64,000 bases of DNA from FEN-1279 sp964400285. Its GTDB lineage: Bacteria; Bacteroidota; Ignavibacteria; Tepidaquicellales; Tepidaquicellaceae. Shown one piece after another: positions 26,926 through 35,594 of this stretch. A program made the translations under genes and the position numbers. Every line of letters begins with the position of its first letter. The first letter of the stretch is position 1. A model generated the notes under the pieces. That model did not search any database and was not told the DNA's origin. It saw only the letters and a list, made by a program, of their open reading frames with translations. Location: NCBI GenBank assembly GCA_964400285.1, contig CAYNTK010000011.1:1-64000 (forward strand). Reading direction: 5' to 3'.

Positions 26926-27471
26926 TTAATTTAGCATTCCATCGATTACATCAATTTCGATATATTTATTTTTTAAATCAATTTTTTTAATAAAGTCATC
27001 AACATAAGGAATCAAAACGTGATTATTATCTTTACGCAGTTTAATTTTAAATAAGTCATGTCCACCATAATTTTCTATCGCAATTGTTTTACCGATTATA
27101 GAGTCATTATATTTCACATCCATTCCAATTAGTTCATCGTAATAATATCGTCCGTTTTCAAGCTTAATTCTTTCAGATTCATCAATTATTAAAAAGCATC
27201 CAATCAAATCACTAACAGAGTTAATATCATTATAATTATTAAAAAGAATTTTAAAAAATTCTTTTTCATATATAACATCTTCGATAAAAAAATCTTCGGA
27301 ATTAGAAAATTTATTTATCAAAACTTCATTTTCTTTATGATTTAAAAGCTTAATACTTTTCAAACTTTTAAATCTTTCGGGAAAATCAGTGAGACTTAAA
27401 ACTTTTACATATCCCTTTAATCCAACAGGTTTAGAAATTTTCCCGATTGAAATATATTTTTTATCTAACAA
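26926..27471 (-). CDS. rimM: 16S rRNA processing protein RimM
   Basis: The 181-residue product has the RimM N-terminal domain ISIGKISKPVGLKGYVKVLSLTDFPERF. The PRC-barrel C-terminal half has GRYYYDELIGMDV, and NNHVLIPYVDDFIKKIDLKNKYIEI closes the protein. It assists 30S maturation around uS19. The start appears to be TTG at 27471; no ATG is available nearby. It lies 8 bases after khpA and 5 bases before trmD. Confidence 0.93.
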   Translation of the reverse strand: MLDKKYISIGKISKPVGLKGYVKVLSLTDFPERFKSLKSIKLLNHKENEVLINKFSNSEDFFIEDVIYEKEFFKILFNNYNDINSVSDLIGCFLIIDESERIKLENGRYYYDELIGMDVKYNDSIIGKTIAIENYGGHDLFKIKLRKDNNHVLIPYVDDFIKKIDLKNKYIEIDVIDGMLN

Positions 27472-27479
27472 TAATGGTA

Positions 27480-27734
27480 TTAATTTTCTTTACTCGGAGC
27501 ATTTTTATCAGGAATTTCAAGTAAAGCTTTTTTACCATTTTTAGCTGCAACAGCCGCTAACAAAGTTCTCATAGCTTTTGCAGTTTTACCCGATTTACCA
27601 ATTACTTTACCAGTTTCCGAATCTTTTACATACAATTTCAATTTTACTTTTCCGCTTTGTTCACTTTCCTCAACAAGAACAGCTTCTGGGTTATCAACGA
27701 GGTTTTTAGCAATAAACTCAATAAATTCCTTCAT
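27480..27734 (-). CDS. khpA: KH-domain RNA-binding protein
   Basis: The 84-residue single KH domain has the RNA-binding GxxG loop in KVIGKSGKTAKAMRTLL. It starts with MKEFIEFIAKNLVDNPEAV, a KhpA hallmark. KhpA (often with KhpB) binds many RNAs and influences cell elongation or division in other bacteria. A strong AAAGGAG site precedes the ATG. Its place between rpsP and rimM is conserved in many phyla. Confidence 0.93.
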   Translation of the reverse strand: MKEFIEFIAKNLVDNPEAVLVEESEQSGKVKLKLYVKDSETGKVIGKSGKTAKAMRTLLAAVAAKNGKKALLEIPDKNAPSKEN

Positions 27735-27808
27735 AGTTTTCTCCTTTGAGTTTAATTTTTAATTATTTATTAAGATTACTTGCTAAGAATCTATAATTAT
27801 ATTAATAA

Positions 27809-28222
27809 TTAAGCTTCCTTTTTTTCCTCTTTAGTTTCTTGCTTTTTCTTTTTTCTATTTTGGCTACGTCTTAATTTACGTTCTTTTTCTCTTTGCAATT
27901 TTTCTTTTTTTGCGGATTCAAATTTTTGCATTTCTTCTGCAATCCTATTTTCATCAAAACCTCTTTTGATTAAATTCATCTTGAAATTAAGACCATAGCG
28001 TTTAAATAAACTTTTTACTGTTTCAGTAGGCTGAGCACCGTTTTTTAACCATTGCAATACTTTAGTTTCCTTCAGTTTTATAATCATTGGTTCTTTATTC
28101 GGGTCATAAAATCCTACTTCTTCAATAAATCTACCGTCACGAGGTGAACGTGAATCAGCGGCTACAATTCTGTAAATCGGCTGTTTCTTTTTTCCCATCC
28201 TTTTAAGTCTCAGCTTTACCAA
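27809..28222 (-). CDS. rpsP: 30S ribosomal protein bS16
   Basis: The bS16 core is intact: VKLRLKRMGKKKQPIYRIVAADSRSPRDGR, EEVGFYDPNKEP and WLKNGAQPTETVKSLF. At 137 residues it is longer than the usual 80-90 because of a charged Lys/Glu-rich C-terminal tail of about 45 residues. The start is TTG at 28222, with an AAAGGAG site about 12 bases upstream; an ATG start in this frame is not available upstream. It lies about 130 bases downstream of ffh. Confidence 0.95.
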   Translation of the reverse strand: MVKLRLKRMGKKKQPIYRIVAADSRSPRDGRFIEEVGFYDPNKEPMIIKLKETKVLQWLKNGAQPTETVKSLFKRYGLNFKMNLIKRGFDENRIAEEMQKFESAKKEKLQREKERKLRRSQNRKKKKQETKEEKKEA

Positions 28223-28354
28223 TTTTAATTATTACTCCTTTCGAATTATTATTTATGCTTTAAATTTATAAATTTTTTTGTTTTAATTGTATATATATTT
28301 TTATACTTGAAATATAAGAATATTATTTTTAAAATATTATATCAAAATTAATTT

Positions 28355-29704
28355 TTATTTAAATTGATTCATAAGCCCTGAAGGTAGATTAAGGTTTTTC
28401 ATTAGATGTCTCATTTTACCTTTGGAAAATCCCCGCATCATTTTTCTCATATCATCAAATTGCTTGATTAATCTATTAACATCCTGAATAGAAGTTCCGC
28501 TTCCATTTGCAATTCTTCTTCTTCGAGTTCCGTTAAGAATTTCGGGGTTTGCTCTTTCCTTTCGAGTCATAGAAAGAATTATCGCTTCAAGGCGAGTAAA
28601 AACTTTTTCATCAATTTCTTTTCCTTTTAATGCATTACTTGCTCCTGGAAGCATAGAAACGAGATTAGATAATGAGCCCATTTTTTTTACTTGCTTGATT
28701 TGTGCAAGAAAATCATCGAAGTCAAATTTATTTTTTCTTAATTTTTCTTCAAGTTTTACAGTTTCAGATAAATCAAACTCAGTTTGAGCTTTTTCAACGA
28801 AGCTAACAATATCGCCCATACCGAGAATTCTTGAAGCCATTCTATCGGGATAAAAAGGTTCAATTGCTTCAAGTTTTTCACCAATACTAACGAATTTAAT
28901 TGGTTCATTTACGATTGATTTAATCGAAATGGCTGCGCCACCTTTTGTATCACCATCTAATTTAGTTAGAACTATGCCTGTATAGCTTAATTTGTCATAG
29001 AAAGCTTTAGCAGTATTTACGGCATCTTGACCAGTCATAGAATCCACGATAAACAATATTTCTGCAGGGTTAACGGCTTTTTTTATTGCAGAAACTTCAT
29101 TCATCATTTGTTCATCTATTGCAAGCCTACCTGCAGTATCAATTATGAGAGTATCTTTTGCATTTTTACGCGAAAAATCTATTGCATCTTTAGTTATTTT
29201 AATAACATCTTTTTCACCATTTGCAGAGAAAACTGAAACATCAATTTGTTTTCCAAGAATTTTCAATTGTTCTATAGCAGCAGGTCTGTAAATATCACAA
29301 GCAGCTAAAAGGGGATTTTTCCCTTTTTTCTTTAAATGTTTAGCAAGTTTTGCAGCGAAAGTAGTTTTTCCCGAACCTTGTAAACCTACGAGTAAGATTA
29401 TAGAGGGAATGTCATTAGAAAAAACTAAATCAGATTTTTCAGAACCCATTAAATTTATGAGTTCATCATTAATAATTTTAACAATTAATTGTCCGGGAGT
29501 AATACTGGTTAAAACTTGTTCACCGAGGGATTTTTCTTTAACATTTTTAATGAAATTGTTTACAACTTTATAATTAACATCAGCATCGAATAAAACTCTT
29601 CTAACTTCACGAAGGGAATCTTCGATATTTTTTTCTGTAATTTTCCCTTGTCCACGAATTTTTTTTAAAACGCTTTCAAATTTATGTGTTAAATCCTCGA
29701 ACAT
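28355..29704 (-). CDS. ffh: Signal recognition particle protein Ffh
   Basis: This is the 449-residue SRP54 GTPase. Its N-domain is followed by a G-domain with GLQGSGKTTFAAKLA, DIYRPAAIEQLK, DTAGRLAIDEQMM and TKLDGDTKGGAAISI. A Met-rich M-domain carries the RNA-binding RRRRIANGSGTS motif and ends RHLMKNLNLPSGLMNQ. It targets nascent membrane proteins to the translocon with 4.5S RNA (gene not seen here). First gene of the operon through rplS. Confidence 0.97.
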   Translation of the reverse strand: MFEDLTHKFESVLKKIRGQGKITEKNIEDSLREVRRVLFDADVNYKVVNNFIKNVKEKSLGEQVLTSITPGQLIVKIINDELINLMGSEKSDLVFSNDIPSIILLVGLQGSGKTTFAAKLAKHLKKKGKNPLLAACDIYRPAAIEQLKILGKQIDVSVFSANGEKDVIKITKDAIDFSRKNAKDTLIIDTAGRLAIDEQMMNEVSAIKKAVNPAEILFIVDSMTGQDAVNTAKAFYDKLSYTGIVLTKLDGDTKGGAAISIKSIVNEPIKFVSIGEKLEAIEPFYPDRMASRILGMGDIVSFVEKAQTEFDLSETVKLEEKLRKNKFDFDDFLAQIKQVKKMGSLSNLVSMLPGASNALKGKEIDEKVFTRLEAIILSMTRKERANPEILNGTRRRRIANGSGTSIQDVNRLIKQFDDMRKMMRGFSKGKMRHLMKNLNLPSGLMNQFK

Positions 29705-29831
29705 TATGTTAAAATCTTTATAAAACCTTTAATTTACTAATAATTAGAGATTTTTTCAAGGATTTAATTTGAACTTGAAAACTAAAATATTTATTTTTAT
29801 ATATTACATATATTATAAATAATCGAAAAAG

Positions 29832-30413
29832 ATGAAATATATATGTGGAATTGACGAAGCTGGAAGAGGACCGCTTGCAGGTCCAGTAGTAGTTGCATCA
29901 GTAATATTCGAAGAAAATAATAAAATTGAAGGAGTAAGAGATTCAAAAGTATTATCCGAAAAGAAGAGAGAACAATTTTATGGAGAAATAATTAAAAGCT
30001 GTATTGATTATAAGATTGAAGTAATTGACAATGATATTATTGATAGTATAAATATACTAAATGCGACAATGCTTGGAATGGAAAAATGTCTTTCAGGTTT
30101 AAGAAATGTGGATTTTAAGCTATATATAGATGGAAATTATTTTAAGCTTAAAAATGAAATGCACAAGAAGTATGATTTTGAAACGGTAATAGGCGGAGAT
30201 GATAAAATATTTGAAATATCTTGTGCTTCGATATTAGCAAAAGTTACAAGAGATAGATTAATGATAGAATATGATAAAGTATATCCTGAATATTTATTTG
30301 CAAAAAACAAAGGGTATGGAACGCAGGAGCATATCGAAAGAATCAGAAGACATGGGATTTGTAAAATCCACCGAGAAACATTTTGTAGAAAATTTATGCA
30401 ATTAACATTTTGA
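29832..30413 (+). CDS. rnhB: Ribonuclease HII
   Basis: The 193-residue product has the RNase HII signature CGIDEAGRGPLAGPVVVASVIF, with catalytic Asp-Glu. It also contains RDSKVLSEKKRE, the third acidic region LYIDGNYF, and SCASILAKVTRDRLM. The C-terminal KNKGYGTQEHIERIRRHG is also typical. It removes ribonucleotides from DNA and degrades RNA in RNA-DNA hybrids. It overlaps yraN by 4 bases. Confidence 0.96.
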   Translation: MKYICGIDEAGRGPLAGPVVVASVIFEENNKIEGVRDSKVLSEKKREQFYGEIIKSCIDYKIEVIDNDIIDSINILNATMLGMEKCLSGLRNVDFKLYIDGNYFKLKNEMHKKYDFETVIGGDDKIFEISCASILAKVTRDRLMIEYDKVYPEYLFAKNKGYGTQEHIERIRRHGICKIHRETFCRKFMQLTF

Positions 30414-30778
30414 AAATTTTCAGTAAAAAAGAATTAGGCGATTACGGAGAAAAAAAAGCGAAACAATATCTTAAAGCAAAAGGTTTGAAATTTATTCAAA
30501 GTAATTACAAGTATTTTAAAAAAGAAATAGATTTGATTTTTTGTGATAAGAAAAATAAGATAATAATTTTTGTCGAGGTAAAAACAAGGAATAGCAAGGC
30601 TTTTGGTGAACCTGAAGAAGCAATAAATCGTAAGAAACAAATTAATATAAGGCAGGCAGCAGAGGGGTATTTAAAAAATAATCCTGAATTTGATGATTTT
30701 GATATTAGATATGATTCTGTATCTGTTTTTATGGGTAATGATGAAGCAGAGATTAATCATATAGAGAATGCATTTTAA
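30410..30778 (+). CDS. yraN: UPF0102 (YraN) putative nuclease-fold protein
   Basis: The 122-residue product has the UPF0102 pattern: LGDYGEKKAKQYLKAKG, then KKEIDLIFCDKK and IIFVEVKTRNSKAFGEPEEAI. The D...E.K triad is typical of the restriction-endonuclease-like fold. The biological substrate is unproven. The TTG start at 30410 overlaps the rnhB stop, a frequent pairing. Its end overlaps the convergent hemW by 4 bases. Confidence 0.92.
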   Translation: MKIFSKKELGDYGEKKAKQYLKAKGLKFIQSNYKYFKKEIDLIFCDKKNKIIIFVEVKTRNSKAFGEPEEAINRKKQINIRQAAEGYLKNNPEFDDFDIRYDSVSVFMGNDEAEINHIENAF

Positions 30779-31902
30779 AAATATTTTGCACAAATCTCAT
30801 CAACTATCAAATAACCTTTTTCATTAAGACTAAAAATATTTTTGTTTAGTATTCCAAGATTTTTATCTATAAGTAATTTAATAGAATCAGAAAATACTTT
30901 TTCAAAATTTATATTGAATAGTTCATAAAAGTTTTTAAAATTTACACCTTTACTTCTTAAACCAAGCATAATAAATTCGGTAATTGATTCTTTTTCAGTT
31001 AAAGTGTGTTCATTCTCGATTGCAAGTAAATTTTTTTGAAGATTAATATTATACTTTATAATATTTCTAAAATTATTCCATCTTTTTTTATTAAAAAAAG
31101 AATGAGCTGATGGACCAAAACCAAGATAGTTATTATATTCCCAGTATTTTAGATTATGTTTGGATTCAAATCCGTTTCTTGAGTAGTTAGAAATTTCGTA
31201 GTGATTATAACCTGCATTAACGAGTGTTTCAGAGAAAACAGTATAAAATTCAGATTCCAAATCTTCGTTATTTTTTGAAATTATTTTTCTATTTAGCATA
31301 TTAAAAATCGGGGTTTCTTTTTCATATATTAAAGTGTAAGCTGAGATATGAGGGATTTCAAGATTTAATGCTACATCGAGAGTTTTCTTTAGATTTTGTT
31401 TTTTTTGTTTTGGAAGGGAATAAATTAAATCAATACTAATATTATCAAAATATTTTTTAGCATTTTTTAATATTTCGATTGTTTGTTTTGAAGAGTGTTC
31501 ACGAGTTAGAAATTTTAATTCATCATCGTTAAAAGATTGAACACCTATGCTTATACGATTGATGCCTATATTTTTAAATGTCTTAAGTTTATCAGGATTT
31601 TGAAAATCTTCGGGATTCGATTCGATTGTTATTTCACTATTGTTAGATATTTTATAATGTTTATGTAGTTGATTTAGTAAATTTTCAATTTGCTTGTAAG
31701 TTAGTATAGATGGTGTTCCACCTCCTATAAAGATTGTATCGAAAGTATGTTTTTTATATTTATCCGATTGCAAAAATATTTCTTTTTTAAGATTTTCAAG
31801 AAATCTCTCGAAAATATTTAAATTTGTGATTAAATAGAAATCACAATAATTACATTTTTTTCTACAAAAAGGGATATGAATGTATAAACCTGGATTTACC
31901 AA
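30775..31902 (-). CDS. hemW: HemW-type radical SAM protein (heme chaperone)
   Basis: The 375-residue radical SAM protein has the CRKKCNYCDF cluster (CxxxCxxC) followed by Asp-Phe, which separates HemW from HemN coproporphyrinogen oxidase. GGGTPSIL, the ESNPED block, ISIGVQSFNDDEL and YEISNYSRNG are also HemW/HemN features. HemW binds heme and is thought to deliver it. The start is TTG at 31902. Divergent from the exported protein gene at 31969. Confidence 0.92.
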   Translation of the reverse strand: MVNPGLYIHIPFCRKKCNYCDFYLITNLNIFERFLENLKKEIFLQSDKYKKHTFDTIFIGGGTPSILTYKQIENLLNQLHKHYKISNNSEITIESNPEDFQNPDKLKTFKNIGINRISIGVQSFNDDELKFLTREHSSKQTIEILKNAKKYFDNISIDLIYSLPKQKKQNLKKTLDVALNLEIPHISAYTLIYEKETPIFNMLNRKIISKNNEDLESEFYTVFSETLVNAGYNHYEISNYSRNGFESKHNLKYWEYNNYLGFGPSAHSFFNKKRWNNFRNIIKYNINLQKNLLAIENEHTLTEKESITEFIMLGLRSKGVNFKNFYELFNINFEKVFSDSIKLLIDKNLGILNKNIFSLNEKGYLIVDEICAKYF

Positions 31903-31968
31903 ATTTTCAAAATTACTTTATATTGAAATTATTTTTTGCTAAATTATATTACATACAATATAGAAATA

Positions 31969-32742
31969 ATGAGGAATATAAAATATTATATTTTTTTTCT
32001 GATATTAATTTTATTTCTACCAATAAAAGTTAAATCCTATCCTAATGATAGTCTTGGTACATTAATATCAACGGTGATAAAGAATGTAAATGAGAGAGCA
32101 AAACCGATAGACAATATACATTCTGAAGCGGAAATATATATAAAAACGAAAACATTAGACCAAAATGGTTTTATCGAAATCAAATTAAAACGAAGCGATG
32201 ATTTTTGGTTTAGGATATGGGGAAAGTTTGCTTTTATAAGTAAGGATGCTTTTATTGCGCATTTTAATAGAAAAAATTTTATTTATTTAAATAATTTAGA
32301 AGACAAATTAATAGAAGGTCCCACGACGGAAAAAAATATAGGGCATATAGTAAGAGTGGAATGCAGTTTCGATGATATGATGGGAGCGCTATCGGGAGCC
32401 CCAATTATAAACTACACAAAAAAAGATACGATGTCTTGGTCAGAGGATAAAAATTATTATATATTGACTTTGAAAAATATTAAGATAAAAAGATATTGGA
32501 TAAAGAAAACAGATTACTCAGTGGAGAAATATGCTTACCTTTCGCGGAAAACTTTAAATGCATATGTTTTATTCGAGTTTAGTAATTATACACCTTCGAG
32601 TGGTGGATATTATGCAAAGCAAATAAAAATAACAAAAGGAACTACAAAATTAACTTATAAGTTTAAATCTGTTACATTAAATAAAAGTTTTCTGAATTTT
32701 AATGTCGATGTTCCGAGCGGAGTGAAAAGGATAAGGTGGTAA
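31969..32742 (+). CDS. Exported protein of DUF4292-like type
   Basis: The product is about 257 residues from ATG 31969, with a signal peptide (YYIFFLILILFLPIKVKS). The mature part is beta-rich and begins with a helical stretch, then IHSEAEIYIKTKTLDQNGFIEIKLKRSDDFWFRIWG. This layout resembles DUF4292/LolB-like outer-membrane proteins of Bacteroidota. No cysteine lies at the cleavage site, so it is not an evident lipoprotein. The identity is tentative and function unknown; envelope lipid or lipoprotein handling would be inference. Confidence 0.6.
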   Translation: MRNIKYYIFFLILILFLPIKVKSYPNDSLGTLISTVIKNVNERAKPIDNIHSEAEIYIKTKTLDQNGFIEIKLKRSDDFWFRIWGKFAFISKDAFIAHFNRKNFIYLNNLEDKLIEGPTTEKNIGHIVRVECSFDDMMGALSGAPIINYTKKDTMSWSEDKNYYILTLKNIKIKRYWIKKTDYSVEKYAYLSRKTLNAYVLFEFSNYTPSSGGYYAKQIKITKGTTKLTYKFKSVTLNKSFLNFNVDVPSGVKRIRW

Positions 32743-32839
32743 GTTATCATTTTTATAAAAACCAACCAATTATTACATAAATAGTTTTTATTAAAAGATT
32801 CCTTGTTTTTTTAAAATTGAACTCAAAAGGATTTCTTGT

Positions 32840-32887
32840 AAATACATTGTAAAGGGTCAATAATATTGGTATTTTACCTATGTATTT
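32840..32887 (+). promoter_or_regulatory. Possible leader hairpin before the dehydrogenase gene
   Basis: AAATACAT (32840-32847) pairs with ATGTATTT (32880-32887), and GTAAA (32849-32853) with TTTAC (32873-32877). This gives a bulged 13-bp stem closing about 33 bases before the dehydrogenase start. It could be a mRNA leader element or chance. Confidence 0.3.
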
Positions 32888-32919
32888 ATAAAAATATAAA
32901 AAATACAAAGGAGAAAAAT

Positions 32920-34044
32920 ATGTCTAAGTACAAGATTGCCTGGCTCCCCGGCGACGGAGTAGGCGTTGAAGTCCTCGAAGCCGCAAAGATAATCCTCGAT
33001 AAAATCAATCTTGATGCAGAATACATTCACGGAGATATCGGATGGGAATTCTGGTGTAAGGAAGGTGATGCATTTCCTGAAAGAACACAGGATTTATTGA
33101 GAAATGTAAATGCCGCGATGTTTGGAGCAATAACATCGAAACCCGTCAGAGCCGCGAACGCGGAATTAATACCTGAACTGCAAAATAAAGGTCTTGTCTA
33201 TCGCTCACCGATTGTGAGGATGAGACAGCTTTTCGATTTATACATTTGCTTAAGACCATGCAAAGCGTATGAAGGAAATCCGCTAAATTATTATAACAGG
33301 AGTGATATAGATTTAGTTGTATTCAGAGAAAACACAGAAGGTATGTATTCGGGAGTGGAGTTTAATCCGGTTCCAGAAGGGCTTGCTGAATTTTTAAAAG
33401 CAAATTCAAAACCATTTGCAGCATTTAAAGATATACCACTCGACCAGTATGCAATATCTTGTAAAATAAACACACGCAAGGGTTCTGAAAGAATTATCAG
33501 AGCCGCATTCGAATTTGCAAAAAAATTCAGCAGGAAAAAAGTAACCGTTATTCACAAAGCAAACGTAGTTCGTGCAACAGATGGTCTTTTCCTCGAAATA
33601 GCAAGGGAAGTGAAAAAAGATTACCCAGATATCCAGATGGATGATGCGAATATAGATGCAATAACAATGTGGTTATTGAAAAATCCGAAAAATTATGACG
33701 TGCTTGTTGCACCGAATTTATTTGGTGATATTATTTCAGATTTGTGTGCACAAATGGTGGGTGGTTTAGGATTTGGATGTTCGGGAAATATTGGTAAACA
33801 ACTTGCTGTATTCGAGCCAACACATGGTTCCGCACCAAAATATGCAGGTCAATATAAAGTAAATTCTATTGCAACAATACTTTCCTCAAAAATGATGCTC
33901 GACTGGCTTGGTGAAACAGAAAAAGCTAAAAAGGTTGAAAACGCAGTAGCTACTGTAATAAAAGAAGGTAAGATAAGGACTTACGATATGGGTGGAAGTA
34001 ATACTACACTCGAAATGGCAAATGCAATAGCAGAAAAAATCTAA
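32920..34044 (+). CDS. Isocitrate/isopropylmalate-type NAD(P)-dependent decarboxylating dehydrogenase
   Basis: This is a 374-residue beta-decarboxylating dehydrogenase. It opens IAWLPGDGVGVEV. The substrate helix reads YRSPIVRMRQLFDLYICLRP, keeping the Ser of isocitrate dehydrogenase but not its Asn two residues on. The SPIV variant recalls homoisocitrate dehydrogenase. NTEGMYSG, the catalytic lysine/tyrosine region, NLFGDIISDL and EPTHGSAPKYAG are conserved. A strong AAAGGAG site sets the start at 32920; in-frame codons upstream are not used. It leads the CoA-transferase/hydro-lyase cluster. Exact 2-hydroxyacid substrate is open. Confidence 0.88.
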   Translation: MSKYKIAWLPGDGVGVEVLEAAKIILDKINLDAEYIHGDIGWEFWCKEGDAFPERTQDLLRNVNAAMFGAITSKPVRAANAELIPELQNKGLVYRSPIVRMRQLFDLYICLRPCKAYEGNPLNYYNRSDIDLVVFRENTEGMYSGVEFNPVPEGLAEFLKANSKPFAAFKDIPLDQYAISCKINTRKGSERIIRAAFEFAKKFSRKKVTVIHKANVVRATDGLFLEIAREVKKDYPDIQMDDANIDAITMWLLKNPKNYDVLVAPNLFGDIISDLCAQMVGGLGFGCSGNIGKQLAVFEPTHGSAPKYAGQYKVNSIATILSSKMMLDWLGETEKAKKVENAVATVIKEGKIRTYDMGGSNTTLEMANAIAEKI

Positions 34045-34056
34045 ACTAATTTTTTT

Positions 34057-34100
34057 AAGAGATTAAAATGACGCAATATTATATTGCGTCATTATCTCTT
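34057..34100 (+). terminator. Strong stem-loop between dehydrogenase and lyase genes
   Basis: The inner arms AATGACGCAATA (34067-34078) and TATTGCGTCATT (34082-34093) are perfect. The outer arms AAGAGAT (34057-34063) and ATCTCTT (34094-34100) extend the stem across a 3-nt bulge, with T-rich sequence after it. It may terminate or attenuate transcription into the lyase gene at 34119. Confidence 0.65.
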
Positions 34101-34118
34101 TATTTTAAATAAAAAATT

Positions 34119-35021
34119 ATGGAAAAAGTAATAATACATGAAGTAGGAATGAGAGACGGTTTACAGGTTGAGCAACAGATAGTTCCTACAGAAACAAAAA
34201 TAAAATGGATAGATGAATTAATTAAGACAGGAATTGATATAATTCAGGTTGGTTCGTTTGTTCATCCTGTAAAAGTGCCAACAATGGCAGACACAGATAA
34301 TTTATTTAAATATTATTTGGAAAAAGGAAAACCTTTAGATATAGTTATGTCCGGGCTCGTTTTAAATGAAAAAGGATTAGAAAGAGGAATGGCTTGTGGA
34401 GTGGATATGTTTTGTATGGGAGTATCTGCAAGCGAAACACATAGTAAAAAGAATACAGGAATGACTACTAATGAAGCACTTGATAGAATTATTGGAGTGG
34501 CAAAAAATGCAATGTCGTCCGGGAAGAAAGTTCAAGTGTCGGTACAATCCGCTTTCGGTTGTGGTTTTGAAGGAAAAATCCCGGAAGAAAAAGTAATCGG
34601 GATAATCGAAAAATATCTCGAAAATGGAATAACTATGATTAGTCTTGCGGATACAGCAGGTCATGCATATCCCGAGCAAGTGGAAAGATTAATTACTGCG
34701 ATTTATAAAAAATCAGAAGATGTAAATATAGCAGTTCACTTTCACGATACTTACGGTCTTGGAATTGCAAATTGCTATACAGCTTATAAACTCGGTGTTA
34801 AATATTTCGAATCTGCATTTGCGGGACTCGGCGGATGTCCGTTCACAGCGAAGGCAAGCGGGAATGTATGTACAGAAGATTTAGTAAATATGTATCAAAG
34901 AATGGGAGTCCGAGATGATATAAATATTCAAGGAATACTCGATGTTGCTAAAGAAGCGGAAACGTTTTTTAATAGGGGATTGCCTTCTAAGGTACTTAAG
35001 GTAGGTGTACTTAAGAATTAG
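34119..35021 (+). CDS. HMG-CoA lyase family acyl-CoA lyase
   Basis: The 300-residue DRE-TIM metallolyase opens with VIIHEVGMRDGLQVEQQ (catalytic Arg-Asp). It contains QVGSFVHPVKVPTMADTD, AVHFHDTYGLGIAN (metal-binding HxH) and the family signature GLGGCPFTAKASGNVCTED. HMG-CoA lyases split HMG-CoA into acetoacetate and acetyl-CoA; close relatives cleave citramalyl-CoA or similar thioesters. The neighbouring class III CoA-transferase and LeuCD-like hydro-lyase make a non-HMG substrate plausible (inference). Confidence 0.88.
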   Translation: MEKVIIHEVGMRDGLQVEQQIVPTETKIKWIDELIKTGIDIIQVGSFVHPVKVPTMADTDNLFKYYLEKGKPLDIVMSGLVLNEKGLERGMACGVDMFCMGVSASETHSKKNTGMTTNEALDRIIGVAKNAMSSGKKVQVSVQSAFGCGFEGKIPEEKVIGIIEKYLENGITMISLADTAGHAYPEQVERLITAIYKKSEDVNIAVHFHDTYGLGIANCYTAYKLGVKYFESAFAGLGGCPFTAKASGNVCTEDLVNMYQRMGVRDDINIQGILDVAKEAETFFNRGLPSKVLKVGVLKN

Positions 35022-35043
35022 TAAACAGAATTTACTTAAAAGC

Positions 35044-35072
35044 ATTAAGTATCAAGTATTAAGTATTCAGGT
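35044..35072 (+). repeat. Upstream heptad array of four-helix-bundle element 1
   Basis: Three consecutive 7-nt units ATTAAGT, ATCAAGT, ATTAAGT (35044-35064) are followed by a degenerate ATTCAGGT. The array lies 27 bases before the start of the four-helix-bundle gene. Its units are the reverse complement of those downstream of the gene. Confidence 0.8.
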
Positions 35073-35098
35073 AATTTTAATATTAAAATTAATTAACT

Positions 35099-35476
35099 AT
35101 GGGAAATAATGATTTTAGAAAACCGGCAAGAAATTTTCAGGATTTAATAGTATGGCAGAAAGCACATAAGTTAGTTATTGAAGTTTACAAATTTACTGAA
35201 AATTTTCCTAAAACAGAAATTTATTGCTTAACACCGCAAATTAGAAGATCTGTTATTTCTATTCCTGCAAATATTGCGGAAGGTTTTATCAAAAAAAGTG
35301 AAGTCGATAAAATTAGATACTTGAATATTGCACAAGGTTCATTTGAAGAAACGAGATATTATCTTATCCTATCCAATGATTTGAAATATGGTAAATCCAA
35401 TAAAATACAACCTCTTCTTGAGGAGGTGAGTAAGTTACTTAATGCATTTATTAAATCAATTAAGAATTCGCTATGA
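35099..35476 (+). CDS. S23/Avd-like four-helix-bundle protein, copy 1
   Basis: The 125-residue all-helical protein belongs to the four-helix-bundle (S23 rRNA-intervening-sequence, Avd-like) family. Its motifs are FQDLIVWQKAHKLV, LTPQIRRSVISIPANIAEGF and RYLNIAQGSFEETRYYL. Relatives include the accessory protein of diversity-generating retroelements; stand-alone copies have no known function. It interrupts a metabolic gene cluster and is flanked by inverted 7-nt repeat arrays. It is very similar to the copy at 36852. Confidence 0.9.
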   Translation: MGNNDFRKPARNFQDLIVWQKAHKLVIEVYKFTENFPKTEIYCLTPQIRRSVISIPANIAEGFIKKSEVDKIRYLNIAQGSFEETRYYLILSNDLKYGKSNKIQPLLEEVSKLLNAFIKSIKNSL

Positions 35477-35511
35477 TTATTTTTATTTATATATTAAATT
35501 GAATTCCCATT

Positions 35512-35546
35512 ACTTGATTCTGAATACTTGATACTGGATACTAATT
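35512..35546 (+). repeat. Downstream inverted heptad array of element 1
   Basis: Consecutive 7-nt units ACTTGAT, TCTGAAT, ACTTGAT, ACTGGAT, ACTAATT begin 36 bases after the gene stop. ACTTGAT is the exact reverse complement of ATCAAGT in the upstream array. Confidence 0.8.
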
Positions 35547-35594
35547 TGTAAATCATAAAATTTTAATTAAATTATTAATCAAAATTAATTAGAA

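Noticed and set aside
27809..27945. Charged C-terminal tail of bS16 as a fused extra domain
   Set aside because: It is low-complexity Lys/Glu sequence of a kind common on ribosomal proteins in this group, with no domain features.
30775..31902. Annotation as oxygen-independent coproporphyrinogen oxidase (HemN)
   Set aside because: The CxxxCxxC motif is followed by Asp-Phe rather than the HemN fourth cysteine pattern, and the length (375) fits HemW.
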